Part shown: positions 16,952 to 25,014 of the stretch, one piece after another
Numbering within the stretch: the first letter of the stretch is position 1
How the letters are laid out: every line of letters starts with the position of its first letter
Assembly (NCBI GenBank): GCA_020832545.1
Contig: JAFIEK010000014.1
Span: 1-64,000 of the forward strand
Source of the DNA: Pararhodobacter sp.
GTDB lineage: Bacteria > Pseudomonadota > Alphaproteobacteria > Rhodobacterales > Rhodobacteraceae
DNA length: 64,000 nucleotides
Reading direction: 5' to 3'
Made by a program: the position numbers and the translations under genes
Notes under the pieces: generated by a model
What the model saw: only the letters and a program-made list of their open reading frames with translations
Database searches by the model: none
Told to the model about the DNA's origin: nothing

Positions 16952-17692
16952 ATGCGCCCCAATACCATCGACCCTGCTGAAATCGCCAAATTCGAGGCCA
17001 TGGCCGCTGAGTGGTGGGACCCGCATGGCAAGTTCAAGCCACTGCATATGCTCAACCCATGCCGACTGGACTATATCACCAACCAGATCGCCGCCGAGTT
17101 TGACCGCGACCTGACGGGTCGGCTTCCGTTTGAGGGGCTGCGCCTGCTGGACATCGGCTGTGGCGGCGGGTTGTTGGCTGAACCCATGGCCCGGCTGGGG
17201 GCCACGGTGGTGGGTGCTGACGCGGCAGAGCGCAACATCCCCGTGGCGCAGCTACATGCCGAACACTCGGGGCTGAAGATCGACTATCGCCACACCAGTG
17301 CCGAGGATCTGGCCGCTGCGGGTGAGCAGTTCGACGTCGTTCTGAACATGGAAGTGGTTGAACATGTCGCCGATCCGCTGGCCTATCTGACAGCCTGCCA
17401 GGAGTTGTTGAAACCCGGCGGGCTGATGATCTGCTCGACGATCAACCGCAACGCCAAAAGCTTTGCCATGGCGATTGTCGGCGCGGAGTATGTCATGCGC
17501 TGGCTGCCCAAAGGCACGCATGAATGGCAGAAGTTCATCACCCCGGAAGAGCTTTACGCCCTGTTGCGCCGTGCCGGTCTGACGCCGGTTGACCGCAAGG
17601 GCATGGTCTTCAACCCGATCACATGGTCATGGTCGCTGTCGGCGCGGGATCTGTCGGTGAACTACGTCACCGCCAGCACAAAGCCGGACTAA
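16952..17692 (+). CDS. ubiG: Ubiquinone biosynthesis O-methyltransferase UbiG
   Basis: A 246-residue class I SAM methyltransferase. The UbiG-specific N-terminus ([20 protein letters not shown]) is followed by motif [10 protein letters not shown] at about 65-73 and the post-motif Asn-Met-Glu-Val-Val-Glu-His-Val. It performs both O-methylations of the quinone ring in ubiquinone synthesis. The start at 16952 has CGGAG upstream; earlier in-frame codons overlap pip. Length matches the family. Confidence 0.95.
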   Translation: MRPNTIDPAEIAKFEAMAAEWWDPHGKFKPLHMLNPCRLDYITNQIAAEFDRDLTGRLPFEGLRLLDIGCGGGLLAEPMARLGATVVGADAAERNIPVAQLHAEHSGLKIDYRHTSAEDLAAAGEQFDVVLNMEVVEHVADPLAYLTACQELLKPGGLMICSTINRNAKSFAMAIVGAEYVMRWLPKGTHEWQKFITPEELYALLRRAGLTPVDRKGMVFNPITWSWSLSARDLSVNYVTASTKPD

Positions 17693-17709
17693 GCAGGGCG
17701 ACGCGGAAA

Positions 17710-17775
17710 GGGGGCGTTGCCCCCTCTGGCCTGCGGCCATTCACCCCCAGCGTATTTCTGGCAAGATGAAAGGGC
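17710..17775. repeat. Hairpin-rich intergenic repeat, probably also a terminator
   Basis: Two adjacent hairpins, ggggg-cgttg-ccccc (17710-17724) and tggcc-tgc-ggcca (17727-17739), are followed by a conserved-looking tail with cacccccagcgtatttctgg and aagatgaaag. From memory, intergenic modules of this form recur in Rhodobacteraceae genomes. It lies between convergent genes (ubiG and the marR operon) and could terminate transcription from either side. The copy number in this genome cannot be counted from the window. Confidence 0.5.
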
Positions 17776-17784
17776 GGGCGCAGT

Positions 17785-18225
17785 CTAGTCGTCCTTTTCC
17801 AGTTCCGAGCGCAACTCGCGCAGAACCGGCAGCACGGCGCGCACCCGCTCCATTCCCAGCGATTCCACCAGATCCGCGATCACCGGCGCGATGGATTGCA
17901 GGGCGGCGTTGCGCGCGGCGCGCCCGGCGGGGCTGATCGCCACAAACTTGCGCCGCGCGTCATCCCAGTCCGGCCGGATATGAACATGCCCGGCCCATTC
18001 CAGCTTGGACAGCGTGTTGGTCATCGCCCCGCGCGTGACGTGAAAGGCCTTGGCCAGTTGTGCCGGTGTTCGTTCTTCCTGCATCCGGGCAAGATGGTTC
18101 AGTACACTGAAATGCGACAGCTCCATCCCTTTGGGCAAGACTTTCGTCAACCGTGCCCGCGCAAGCTGTTCGGCCATGAACAGCTCGGCAAACAGCGCCA
18201 CCGCCAGATCATCGACCGGCTTCAC
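17785..18225 (-). CDS. MarR-family transcriptional regulator
   Basis: A 146-residue winged-helix regulator: dimerisation helices at both ends, a recognition helix in the segment QLAKAFHVTRGAMTNTLSKLE (~57-77), and a wing with Arg-Pro-Asp-Trp-Asp-Asp-Ala-Arg-Arg-Lys (DxRxK-like). MarR proteins respond to small ligands or oxidants. It overlaps the stop of the nitrilase gene by four bases and is the last gene of comF-grxC-nitrilase-marR, so it is translationally coupled to metabolic genes rather than divergent from its target. The target is unknown. Confidence 0.85.
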   Translation of the reverse strand: MKPVDDLAVALFAELFMAEQLARARLTKVLPKGMELSHFSVLNHLARMQEERTPAQLAKAFHVTRGAMTNTLSKLEWAGHVHIRPDWDDARRKFVAISPAGRAARNAALQSIAPVIADLVESLGMERVRAVLPVLRELRSELEKDD

Positions 18226-19067
18226 GCCGCGCCCCCCTCAGGTGCGGCGAAAGGGCGATCATGGGCGAGCGCGGGCACCCGTTTGCGTGCCTTCGTCACC
18301 TCGGTCATGTCGAGGTCAACGAAAAAAACGCCCGGCTCTGTCCCCGCATCCAGCAATACCTCGCCCCAGGGGGCCACGGCCATGGAATGCCCCCAGGTCG
18401 CACGCGGTTTGCCGTAGGTGGTGGGGTGATCGCCGGTTTGGGCCGGTGCCAGCACATAGCACCCGGTCTCGATGGCGCGGGCGCGCAGCAGCACCTCCCA
18501 ATGGGCGGTTCCGGTGACCGGGCTGAAGGCGGCGGGCACTGTCAGCACCTGCGCCCCGGCCTGCGCCAGCGCGCGGTAGAGTTGCGGAAAGCGGATATCG
18601 TAGCAAACACTCAGCCCCAGCGTGGCAAAGGGCGTCTGCGCGAGCACTGCCTGGTCCCCAGGGCGGATGGCGGCTGATTCGCGATAGGTCTCGGTTTCTG
18701 AAACCTCGACATCGAACATATGGATCTTGTCATAGCGCGCCGTCACCGTGCCTGACGGGTCAATCAGGAACGAGCGGTTGGCGAAGCGGCCATCGGCATC
18801 ATGGGTCTTGAGCACGAGCGAACCTGCCAGCAGCCAGATGCCTGCGCGCGCAGCCTCGTCGCGCAAGAGGGCGAGCATCGGGTCGTCCTCTTCGTGGCGC
18901 AGGACGCGGTGCTGATGCGACCGGCTGGACGAGACACAATTCGTCACTTCAGGCGTCAGCACGAACCCCGCACCGCCCGCGACTGCCTGGCGCACTGCAT
19001 CACGCACCGGGCCCAGATTGACCTGAGGGTCATCGCTGACCGACAACTGCATCAGCCCCGCGCGCAT
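18222..19067 (-). CDS. Nit1/Nit2-type carbon-nitrogen hydrolase
   Basis: A 281-residue nitrilase-superfamily amidohydrolase with the full catalytic triad: Glu40 (Thr-Pro-Glu), Lys114 (Tyr-Asp-Lys-Ile-His-Met-Phe-Asp) and Cys155 (Val-Cys-Tyr-Asp-Ile-Arg-Phe-Pro). The His-Met-Phe-Asp and Cys-Tyr-Asp-Ile-Arg-Phe motifs point to the Nit1/Nit2 branch, whose members repair deaminated glutathione or act as omega-amidases. The neighbouring glutaredoxin gene fits a glutathione link, but this is inference. The ATG at 19067 comes four bases after the grx stop. Confidence 0.88.
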   Translation of the reverse strand: MRAGLMQLSVSDDPQVNLGPVRDAVRQAVAGGAGFVLTPEVTNCVSSSRSHQHRVLRHEEDDPMLALLRDEAARAGIWLLAGSLVLKTHDADGRFANRSFLIDPSGTVTARYDKIHMFDVEVSETETYRESAAIRPGDQAVLAQTPFATLGLSVCYDIRFPQLYRALAQAGAQVLTVPAAFSPVTGTAHWEVLLRARAIETGCYVLAPAQTGDHPTTYGKPRATWGHSMAVAPWGEVLLDAGTEPGVFFVDLDMTEVTKARKRVPALAHDRPFAAPEGGAA

Positions 19068-19071
19068 GTGT

Positions 19072-19332
19072 TCAGCCCCCGGCCAGAAGCGGGTCAAGCC
19101 CGGCGCTTCTATCCAGCGCAAAAAGCTCATCACACCCGCCGACATGGGTGTCGCCGATGAAGATCTGCGGCACTGTCCGCCGACCACCCGCGCGGTTGAT
19201 CATTTCGGGCTTGCGGTTGGGATGGGCAAGAACGTCGATCTCGGTGAAATCGACCCCCTTTTCGCGCAGCAGGCGCTTGGCGGCATGGCAGAAGCCGCAG
19301 ATCGGCGTGGTGTAGATTTCAACGCGTTGCAT
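19072..19332 (-). CDS. grxC: Glutaredoxin 3
   Basis: An 86-residue glutaredoxin with active site CGFC (Cys12-Gly-Phe-Cys15) in place of the usual CPYC of GrxC. It also has the cis-Pro segment Thr-Val-Pro-Gln-Ile-Phe and the C-terminal glutathione-binding Gly-Gly-Cys-Asp-Glu. It reduces disulfides and glutathione mixed disulfides. The substitution of Pro-Tyr should alter redox potential but keeps both cysteines. Second gene of the comF-grxC-nitrilase-marR operon. Confidence 0.9.
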   Translation of the reverse strand: MQRVEIYTTPICGFCHAAKRLLREKGVDFTEIDVLAHPNRKPEMINRAGGRRTVPQIFIGDTHVGGCDELFALDRSAGLDPLLAGG

Positions 19333-19414
19333 TTGGTGTTTCCCTGGCCACGGACAGGACCGATGTAATGCGGATTACTTCGCCTGTGAACCGCCTGCGG
19401 GGAAAAATGCGCAG

Positions 19415-20185
19415 CTAGCCGTCGCGCCCGACGCGCGCCAGAACCACGACATCCACCGCGTCTGCCCCTTCGGCGAAACAGGCCTCGGTCGCGGCGGCCA
19501 GCGTTGCGCCTGAGGTCATGACGTCATCCACCAGCAGGATGTGGCGACCATCCAGCAGCCCTGCGCGGTGCGGATGAACCGTGATGGCACCGGAAAGGTT
19601 GGTGTAACGCCCCTCTCGGGTGCGCCCGTCCTGCGTGCCGGTATGGCGTCGGCGGATCAGCAGGTCGGGGCAATGGTCACGTTGCGCTGCGCGTGCCAGC
19701 GCGGCCGAGAGAAGCGCGGACTGGTTGTAGCGGCGGCGAAATAGGCGCCGCCAATGCAGGGGCACGGGCGCCACCAGCGTATCGGCGCGCAGCAGCGGCG
19801 CGGCGGCGCGGGCCAGCCATCTGCCTGCCGGGAGGGCGGTATCATGGCGGTCATAATACTTGATGCCCAGCACGATCTGGCGCGCCTTGTCGCCGTACAT
19901 CAGCGCCGCACGTCCGCGCCCCCAAGGCCGGATGGTGTGATGGCAGTCGTCGCACAGAACCGCTTCACCCTCGTCCTGTCCCGGCAGCGGAACGCCGCAT
20001 TTGTCGCACACCAGCCCGGCGATGAAAGGCGTGCCGGACCAGCAGGAGGGGCACAGCGCCCCCTCCTCGCCCACAGCGGCATCGCAGGTCAGGCATTGCG
20101 GCGGGTAGATCATTCGCAGTGCCCGCCCTGCGGCCTTGCTCGCATGGTCCACAAGCCGGGACATCTGCCCTTTGACTGATTGCAT
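19415..20185 (-). CDS. comF: ComF-family phosphoribosyltransferase-like protein
   Basis: A 256-residue ComF protein. Four N-terminal Cys pairs (Cys-Leu-Thr-Cys, Cys-Pro-Ser-Cys, Cys-Asp-Lys-Cys, Cys-Asp-Asp-Cys; residues ~30-80) should bind zinc. The C-terminal half is a type I PRTase fold with the PRPP loop LLVDDVMTSGAT near 217-228 and Arg-Arg-Tyr-Asn-Gln. ComF is linked to DNA uptake and processing during natural transformation. ATG starts exist at 20185 and 20164; the first overlaps the 5' region of the divergent methyltransferase gene. Confidence 0.88.
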   Translation of the reverse strand: MQSVKGQMSRLVDHASKAAGRALRMIYPPQCLTCDAAVGEEGALCPSCWSGTPFIAGLVCDKCGVPLPGQDEGEAVLCDDCHHTIRPWGRGRAALMYGDKARQIVLGIKYYDRHDTALPAGRWLARAAAPLLRADTLVAPVPLHWRRLFRRRYNQSALLSAALARAAQRDHCPDLLIRRRHTGTQDGRTREGRYTNLSGAITVHPHRAGLLDGRHILLVDDVMTSGATLAAATEACFAEGADAVDVVVLARVGRDG

Positions 20186-20236
20186 GCGACCCCGCTTTCC
20201 CTTGACAACAACCGCCTTGAGGCCAATCAGGAGCGC

Positions 20237-21064
20237 ATGACCCCGGCTCTGACCGACCGTATGACCTTAGAGCGTTTCCGCGCCCGTGCCCGCCGCGCCC
20301 CGGCGCTGTTTCTGCATGAGGACGTGGCTGACGAGATCAAGGAAAGACTCACAGAGGTTAACAGAACCTTTACGACACCCGCTGTGGTGACGCCTTTTCC
20401 TGAAATCTGGCGCAATTTTCTGCCTGATGCGCGCCTTGTGCCCGATGATGAGGTGCTGGCGCTTGAACCCGGTGCGCATGATCTGGTGATCCACGCGCTG
20501 GCTCTGCACTGGGCCAATGACCCGGTGGGCCAGATCATTCAGGGGCGGCGCGCGCTGCGACCGGACGGTTTGTTCATTGCCGCGCTCTTTGGCGGGCAAA
20601 GCCTGCACGAATTGCGCGCGGTTCTGGCCCAGGCCGAGAGCGATCTGTGCGGCACGTTGTCGCCCCGGGTGTTGCCGATGGGTGAGATCCGTGATTTTGG
20701 CGGGCTGCTGCAACGCGCAGGGCTGGCGCTGCCGGTGGCCGACAGTTTCAGTCGCAAGATCGTCTACCGTGATCTGCGCCATCTGGTCGGTGATCTGCGC
20801 GCTATGGGGGAAAGCAATGCCCTTGCGCAACGCCACCGCGCGCCGCTGTCGCGGGCGGTGTTCAACCGGGCTGAAGCGCTCTACCGTGACAGCTTTGGCG
20901 ATGATCAGGGCCGTCTGTCCGCCACTGTGGACATTCTGTTCCTTACCGGCTGGGCCCCGGCCGAGACACAGCAAAAGCCGCTCCGCCCCGGCACCGCCGC
21001 CGCACGGTTGGCCGAGGCGCTGGGCGCGAAAGAAACCCCGCTTCGCACCGATCCCGGTGATTGA
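20237..21064 (+). CDS. BioC/NDUFAF5-like SAM-methyltransferase-fold protein with degenerate motif I
   Basis: A 275-residue protein resembling the alphaproteobacterial homologues of NDUFAF5 (complex I assembly arginine hydroxylase) and BioC. Family marks are the Arg-rich start (RFRARARRAP), His-Asp-Leu-Val-Ile-His-Ala-Leu-Ala-Leu-His-Trp, Asn-Asp-Pro-Val-Gly and a Phe-Gly-Gly-Gln-Ser loop. The expected SAM-binding motif I (Asp-x-Gly-x-Gly) is not visible between residues 30 and 60. A non-methylating activity, as in NDUFAF5, is possible. CAGGAG precedes the ATG at 20237. Confidence 0.75.
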   Translation: MTPALTDRMTLERFRARARRAPALFLHEDVADEIKERLTEVNRTFTTPAVVTPFPEIWRNFLPDARLVPDDEVLALEPGAHDLVIHALALHWANDPVGQIIQGRRALRPDGLFIAALFGGQSLHELRAVLAQAESDLCGTLSPRVLPMGEIRDFGGLLQRAGLALPVADSFSRKIVYRDLRHLVGDLRAMGESNALAQRHRAPLSRAVFNRAEALYRDSFGDDQGRLSATVDILFLTGWAPAETQQKPLRPGTAAARLAEALGAKETPLRTDPGD

Positions 21065-21114
21065 CCCCGACACACGGGCCGCTAAGTCACGGCCAAAGCG
21101 ACAAGAAGGACACG

Positions 21115-22227
21115 ATGCCAGCCATGCGTGACGCTAAGCCAGACACAGCCACCGGTACATGCCCGGTTCACATGGACAAGCCCGGCGAAGGCCGCCTGCA
21201 ACACGCGCCAGCCGACCATCCGCCCATCGCCAAGGGCAAGATCGGCATTCTGTTGGCCAATCTGGGCACGCCCGATGCCACCGACTACTGGTCGATCCGC
21301 CGGTATCTGAGCGAGTTTCTGTCGGACAAGCGGGTGATCGACTACCCGTGGTGGAAATGGCAACCGATCCTGCAACTGATCATTCTGTCGCGCCGCCCGT
21401 TCTCAAAGGGCAAGGATTATGACCTGATCTGGAACAAGGAGAAGGATGAGAGCCCGCTGATGACGATCACCCGCGATCAGACGACAGCGATCGCCGAGCG
21501 GATGCAGGCGCAGCTTGGTGATGGCGTGATGGTTGATTTTTGTATGCGTTACGGCAATCCGTCGACCAGATCCAAGGTGCGCGAGATGGTGGCGGCAGGC
21601 TGTGAGCGGATTCTGTTCTTCCCGCTTTACCCGCATTACGCCGGTGCCACCTCGGCCACCGCAAACGATGAATTTTTCCGCGCTTTGATGCAGGAGAAAT
21701 GGCAGCCCGCCGTGCGCACCGTGCCCGCCTATTTCGACCAACCCGCCTTTATCGAGGCGCTTGCAGGCTCGGCTGAGCGGGCATGGGCGGCTATGGCTGT
21801 CAAGCCTGAGGTGCTGGTGACCTCATACCACGGCATGCCGCGCCGGTATCTGCTGGAGGGGGACCCTTATCATTGCCAGTGCCAGAAAACCACGCGCCTG
21901 CTGCGTGAGCGGCTGGGCTGGGACAAGGACATGATCCACACGACCTTCCAGTCGGTCTTTGGCAACGAGGTCTGGTTGCAGCCCTATACGGTGGAGCATG
22001 TGGCAGAACTGGCGAAAAGTGGCGTGAAGCGCATTGCCGTGGTGGCGCCCGCGTTTTCGGCAGACTGTATTGAGACGCTGGAGGAGATCAAAGGCGAGAT
22101 TTGCGAGGCATTTGAACATGCTGGCGGCGAGGAGTTCACCTATATTCCCTGCCTGAACGACGACGCGGCGCATATCGACGCGCTGTGCGCGGTCATTGAC
22201 GAGAACCTACGCGGCTGGGTCAGCTGA
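21115..22227 (+). CDS. hemH: Ferrochelatase
   Basis: A 370-residue ferrochelatase that inserts Fe2+ into protoporphyrin IX, the last step of protoheme synthesis. Hallmarks are Leu-Leu-Ala-Asn-Leu-Gly-Thr-Pro near 45, Tyr-Pro-His-Tyr-Ala-Gly-Ala-Thr, the metal-site His in Ser-Tyr-His-Gly-Met-Pro, and Phe-Ser-Ala-Asp-Cys-Ile-Glu-Thr. About 40 residues of Pro/Asp-rich sequence precede the fold, an N-terminal extension. The ATG at 21115 has AAGGA at good spacing; an upstream TTG (21061) lacks one. An intrinsic terminator follows the stop codon. Confidence 0.93.
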   Translation: MPAMRDAKPDTATGTCPVHMDKPGEGRLQHAPADHPPIAKGKIGILLANLGTPDATDYWSIRRYLSEFLSDKRVIDYPWWKWQPILQLIILSRRPFSKGKDYDLIWNKEKDESPLMTITRDQTTAIAERMQAQLGDGVMVDFCMRYGNPSTRSKVREMVAAGCERILFFPLYPHYAGATSATANDEFFRALMQEKWQPAVRTVPAYFDQPAFIEALAGSAERAWAAMAVKPEVLVTSYHGMPRRYLLEGDPYHCQCQKTTRLLRERLGWDKDMIHTTFQSVFGNEVWLQPYTVEHVAELAKSGVKRIAVVAPAFSADCIETLEEIKGEICEAFEHAGGEEFTYIPCLNDDAAHIDALCAVIDENLRGWVS

Positions 22228-22252
22228 TCGAAACTGCCAGCCGGAAACAGAA

Positions 22253-22283
22253 AAAGGGACGAGGGTGATCCCCTCGTCCCTTT
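22253..22283. terminator. Bidirectional intrinsic terminator
   Basis: A perfect 13-base-pair stem (aaagggacgaggg / ccctcgtcccttt) with a 5-base loop is flanked by A-rich and T-rich tracts. It lies between convergent hemH and the small secreted protein gene, so it can serve both. Confidence 0.9.
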
Positions 22284-22309
22284 CTGAATCTGCCCCGGAG
22301 GGCGAGAAA

Positions 22310-22489
22310 TCAGGATGCGAGCATCGCAGCAACGGCGAGCAGCAGCAGCAGCGGGACAACCACGCCACCAACTGACGACGACGAATGCGCGACGATCACT
22401 TCCGGTTCCACGATCGGTTCGACATACGAACCAGCCATGGCGGCGGTGCCGGCGACCACAAGCAGGGCAGCGAGAGCAAGTTTCTTCAT
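22310..22489 (-). CDS. Small secreted or membrane protein (59 aa)
   Basis: A 59-residue protein from the ATG at 22489, preceded by GGAGGTT. It has a signal-like N-terminus (Met-Lys-Lys then a hydrophobic run ending Ala-Met-Ala), a short Val/Glu/Pro-rich middle, four serines, Gly-Gly, and a C-terminal hydrophobic helix. Similar small proteins occur in other Rhodobacterales, as far as I recall, with no assigned function. It may be a small periplasm-facing membrane protein. Longer in-frame starts upstream have no ribosome site. Confidence 0.65.
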   Translation of the reverse strand: MKKLALAALLVVAGTAAMAGSYVEPIVEPEVIVAHSSSSVGGVVVPLLLLLAVAAMLAS

Positions 22490-22640
22490 GTTAACCTCCA
22501 GTATTCGCGCGTCATCGATTTTTTTATGAGGACGATAATGCGCACCCAAGACGATACCTCGTATCCCGTCTGAAAACACCTTGCTGCGAGAAAAGCAACG
22601 GGTCAAGTGTTGGAAAACACCTTGTTCTGCGGCCTTGTCG

Positions 22641-23255
22641 TCAAATTAGCAACACTTGCGTGCCGACGCGCGCATGGCTGAACAGTTCCGCGATATGTTC
22701 ATTATACAGTCCGATGCAGCCATTCGACGAACGCCGCCCGATCTTGCGGGTGTCGTGGGTGCCGTGAACGCGGTAATATGTCCATGACAGATAGAGGGCG
22801 TGGGTGCCCAGCGGGTTGTCGGGGCCGGGAGGCACAAACGCGGGCCATTCAGGGTTGCGCTGGCGCATGGCCGGGGTCGGTCGCCACGACGGCCCCTCGA
22901 CCTTTTGAATGACATGGGTGCGGCCTCGGCGCGTCAGGTCCTCGCTCAGCGGCACTGATGAGGGGTAGAGCCGATAGATGCTTTCATCGGCCGACCAGAA
23001 GTGTACGCAGCGGCTGTCGATGTCGCAGAGAACGGCACCGTTGTTCAGGTTCGAGAAGTAGTCACGCCAGTGCAAGGTGCGAAAGCTGGACAGGTTGCGC
23101 CGCGAGGTCTCGCGCACCGCAGTTTCTATCTCGGTGCTGTCTTCCATAGCTGCGGTCTGGGCCAGAGCGGCGGGCGCGGCCAGCAGACCGCTGGCAGCAG
23201 CCGTGCCGAACAGAAAGCTGCGACGGTTCAGCCCAAAGCGTGAATCGGGGGGCAT
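22641..23255 (-). CDS. Tat-exported L,D-transpeptidase (YkuD domain)
   Basis: A 204-residue protein with a twin-arginine signal (Asn-Arg-Arg-Ser-Phe-Leu-Phe, residues 10-16) and a C-terminal YkuD domain. The catalytic motif is His-Gly-Thr-His followed by Arg-Arg-Ser-Ser-Asn-Gly-Cys-Ile-Gly; the Cys is the nucleophile. Such enzymes make 3-3 peptidoglycan cross-links or attach proteins to the wall in the periplasm. It diverges from the CAP lipoprotein gene, and a second L,D-transpeptidase lies beyond that gene. Confidence 0.88.
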   Translation of the reverse strand: MPPDSRFGLNRRSFLFGTAAASGLLAAPAALAQTAAMEDSTEIETAVRETSRRNLSSFRTLHWRDYFSNLNNGAVLCDIDSRCVHFWSADESIYRLYPSSVPLSEDLTRRGRTHVIQKVEGPSWRPTPAMRQRNPEWPAFVPPGPDNPLGTHALYLSWTYYRVHGTHDTRKIGRRSSNGCIGLYNEHIAELFSHARVGTQVLLI

Positions 23256-23407
23256 TGTGCCAAAACCTTGTGGTCACGGGAAAACTATCGATTTATATGT
23301 CAATATCGCCGCGCTCGCAACGAATCCCTTCGGTCTTACGCCGAGTTGCATTTGAACTTTCTCTCCTCAGGCGCTATGGCGAAGCGTCATTGTTTATCGG
23401 AATCGTC

Positions 23408-23950
23408 ATGACCAAGCTTCTGCTTCCTGTTCTTGCCGCGCTCGCTCTGCTTGTCGGCTGCACTGAAACCGCATCCCAACGGATGGGCCCAGACGGTCGC
23501 CCAGTGCCGGTGGTCTACCGTATCACAGACCGTGACGTAGAGAGTATTCAGGTGCGTATGCGCGACGGAATCAACGCGATCCGCGAAGAGCAGAGGTTGC
23601 CCCCGGTCGAACTGAACGCTCAGTTGACCAGCGCCGCAGCCACCCATTCGCGCGACATGTCGGTTCAGCGTCGTCCCTGGCACTTCGGCTCTGACGGCTC
23701 GTCGCCGATCGACCGTGTGCAGCGGGCAGGGTATAGCGGACAGTTCCTGGGTGAGTTGGTGTCGGAAACTTTCGAGACCGAACTGGAAACCCTTACCGCA
23801 TGGCTGGGCCAGCGCGAAACCCGTAGCGTTCTGATGGAACGTCGCATGCGGGAAATCGGTTTTGCCTGGCATCAGGACGCAAATGGCAAGTTGTGGTGGA
23901 CGCTGACCACCGGCACCCCGCAGCAAATGGCGAGCATGGCGGGGCGCTGA
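23408..23950 (+). CDS. CAP/SCP-domain lipoprotein
   Basis: A 180-residue protein with a lipoprotein signal: hydrophobic segment then Leu-Val-Gly-Cys, Cys18 being the lipidated residue. The CAP (SCP/PR1-like) domain covers about 45-170, with Ile-Arg-Glu-Glu-Gln-Arg-Leu-Pro-Pro-Val near the start, the helix containing Ala-Thr-His-Ser-Arg-Asp-Met, and Gly-Glu-Leu. Bacterial CAP proteins are envelope proteins of mostly unknown activity. The ATG at 23408 is chosen because it begins the signal peptide. It is flanked by two L,D-transpeptidases, which suggests a cell-wall context. Confidence 0.8.
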   Translation: MTKLLLPVLAALALLVGCTETASQRMGPDGRPVPVVYRITDRDVESIQVRMRDGINAIREEQRLPPVELNAQLTSAAATHSRDMSVQRRPWHFGSDGSSPIDRVQRAGYSGQFLGELVSETFETELETLTAWLGQRETRSVLMERRMREIGFAWHQDANGKLWWTLTTGTPQQMASMAGR

Positions 23951-23968
23951 GCGCCGCCCAGCCACCGA

Positions 23969-24469
23969 TCACGGATAGATGGATATCGGCGTGCCGTCCT
24001 GGATCATGGCATAGATCACTTCCATCTCGCGGTCGCGCACGGCAATGCAGCCCTCCGTCCAGTCGCCGCGCGGACGCCGTACGTTGGGCCCGCGCCCGTG
24101 GATGAAGATATCGCCGCCCGGCAGCCAGCCGTTTTCTTCGGCGCGGGCGACATCGTCTTCATTCGGATAGGAAATGCCAAGTGACAGATGAAAGGCGCTG
24201 CGCGGGTTGCGGCGGTCGATGATGTATTCGCCCTCAGGCGTGCGGCTGTCACCCTGACGCTCTTTATGGCCTATCGGGTTGCGGCCAAGTTGCACATCGA
24301 AGCTGCGCAAAAGCGTGTCGTAATGCATCAGTTCCATTACGCGCGCCGATTTATGGACGCGGATTTGCGTCACCTGTGGTCCGTCATAGGTCAGGAAACG
24401 TGGCCCGCTGCTGCAAGCCATCAGTACGGTGCCCAAAAGGACAAGAAGCGCAGCGCGAATCAGGGTCAT
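23969..24469 (-). CDS. L,D-transpeptidase lipoprotein (YkuD/YafK-like)
   Basis: A 166-residue protein with a lipoprotein signal (Leu-Met-Ala-Cys, Cys19) and a YkuD domain with Gly-Asp-Ser-Arg-Thr-Pro-Glu-Gly-Glu-Tyr, Phe-Ile-His-Gly-Arg-Gly and the catalytic Trp-Thr-Glu-Gly-Cys-Ile-Ala-Val. This resembles the YafK group, some members of which release Braun-type lipoprotein from peptidoglycan rather than cross-link. It is convergent with the CAP gene, with an 18-base gap. Confidence 0.85.
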   Translation of the reverse strand: MTLIRAALLVLLGTVLMACSSGPRFLTYDGPQVTQIRVHKSARVMELMHYDTLLRSFDVQLGRNPIGHKERQGDSRTPEGEYIIDRRNPRSAFHLSLGISYPNEDDVARAEENGWLPGGDIFIHGRGPNVRRPRGDWTEGCIAVRDREMEVIYAMIQDGTPISIYP

Positions 24470-24526
24470 GGTTTGCTCGTGTTTTTTGTCTGCTCGTTTT
24501 TTCTTATTTTGCCTCAGTTTTCCGGC

Positions 24527-24976
24527 TCACGCCAGATATTCCCGCAGCTTTGCCCGGATCATTGCGGCATCGCCTGGATTGCCGACCATCCGCGCGGCCT
24601 GCGCAGGCGTGGCCCAGTGCACGCTGTGACCCGCTTCGCCGGGCGCTGCCAGACGACGGACCGGGAAGGCCAGATAGATGGTGCACAGCTTTTCGGCCCA
24701 GAGGTCATATTCCGGCATATAGGTGAAGCGCCGAAACGCCCCCAGTCGCCGTTGCGGTGCGATGCGCCAGCCAGTTTCCTCTAACACCTCGCGGTGCAGC
24801 GCCTGCAGCGGGCTTTCGCCCGGGTCAATCCCGCCACCCGGAAGCTGGAACTCGTCATGCGGTTCACGCTGGTGGGTCAGCAACAGCCGCGAATCACGCA
24901 TCAGGATCGCATAGGCCCCCGGCCTGCGCCGGTACAGGCGGCCCGGCTCGCGTGGTTCGCCGTAGCGAGGTGTCAT
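24527..24976 (-). CDS. NUDIX hydrolase
   Basis: A 149-residue NUDIX protein. The Nudix box runs from Gly-Gly-Gly-Ile-Asp-Pro-Gly-Glu-Ser to Arg-Glu-Val-Leu-Glu-Glu-Thr-Gly (about 48-70), with the metal-binding REVLEE intact. Substrate (nucleoside diphosphate derivative) unknown. It diverges from hslO with 106 bases between. Confidence 0.85.
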   Translation of the reverse strand: MTPRYGEPREPGRLYRRRPGAYAILMRDSRLLLTHQREPHDEFQLPGGGIDPGESPLQALHREVLEETGWRIAPQRRLGAFRRFTYMPEYDLWAEKLCTIYLAFPVRRLAAPGEAGHSVHWATPAQAARMVGNPGDAAMIRAKLREYLA

Positions 24977-25014
24977 GGCAGATGCTCCGTTCTGGGGGCG
25001 AATCGGCTTTGCCC

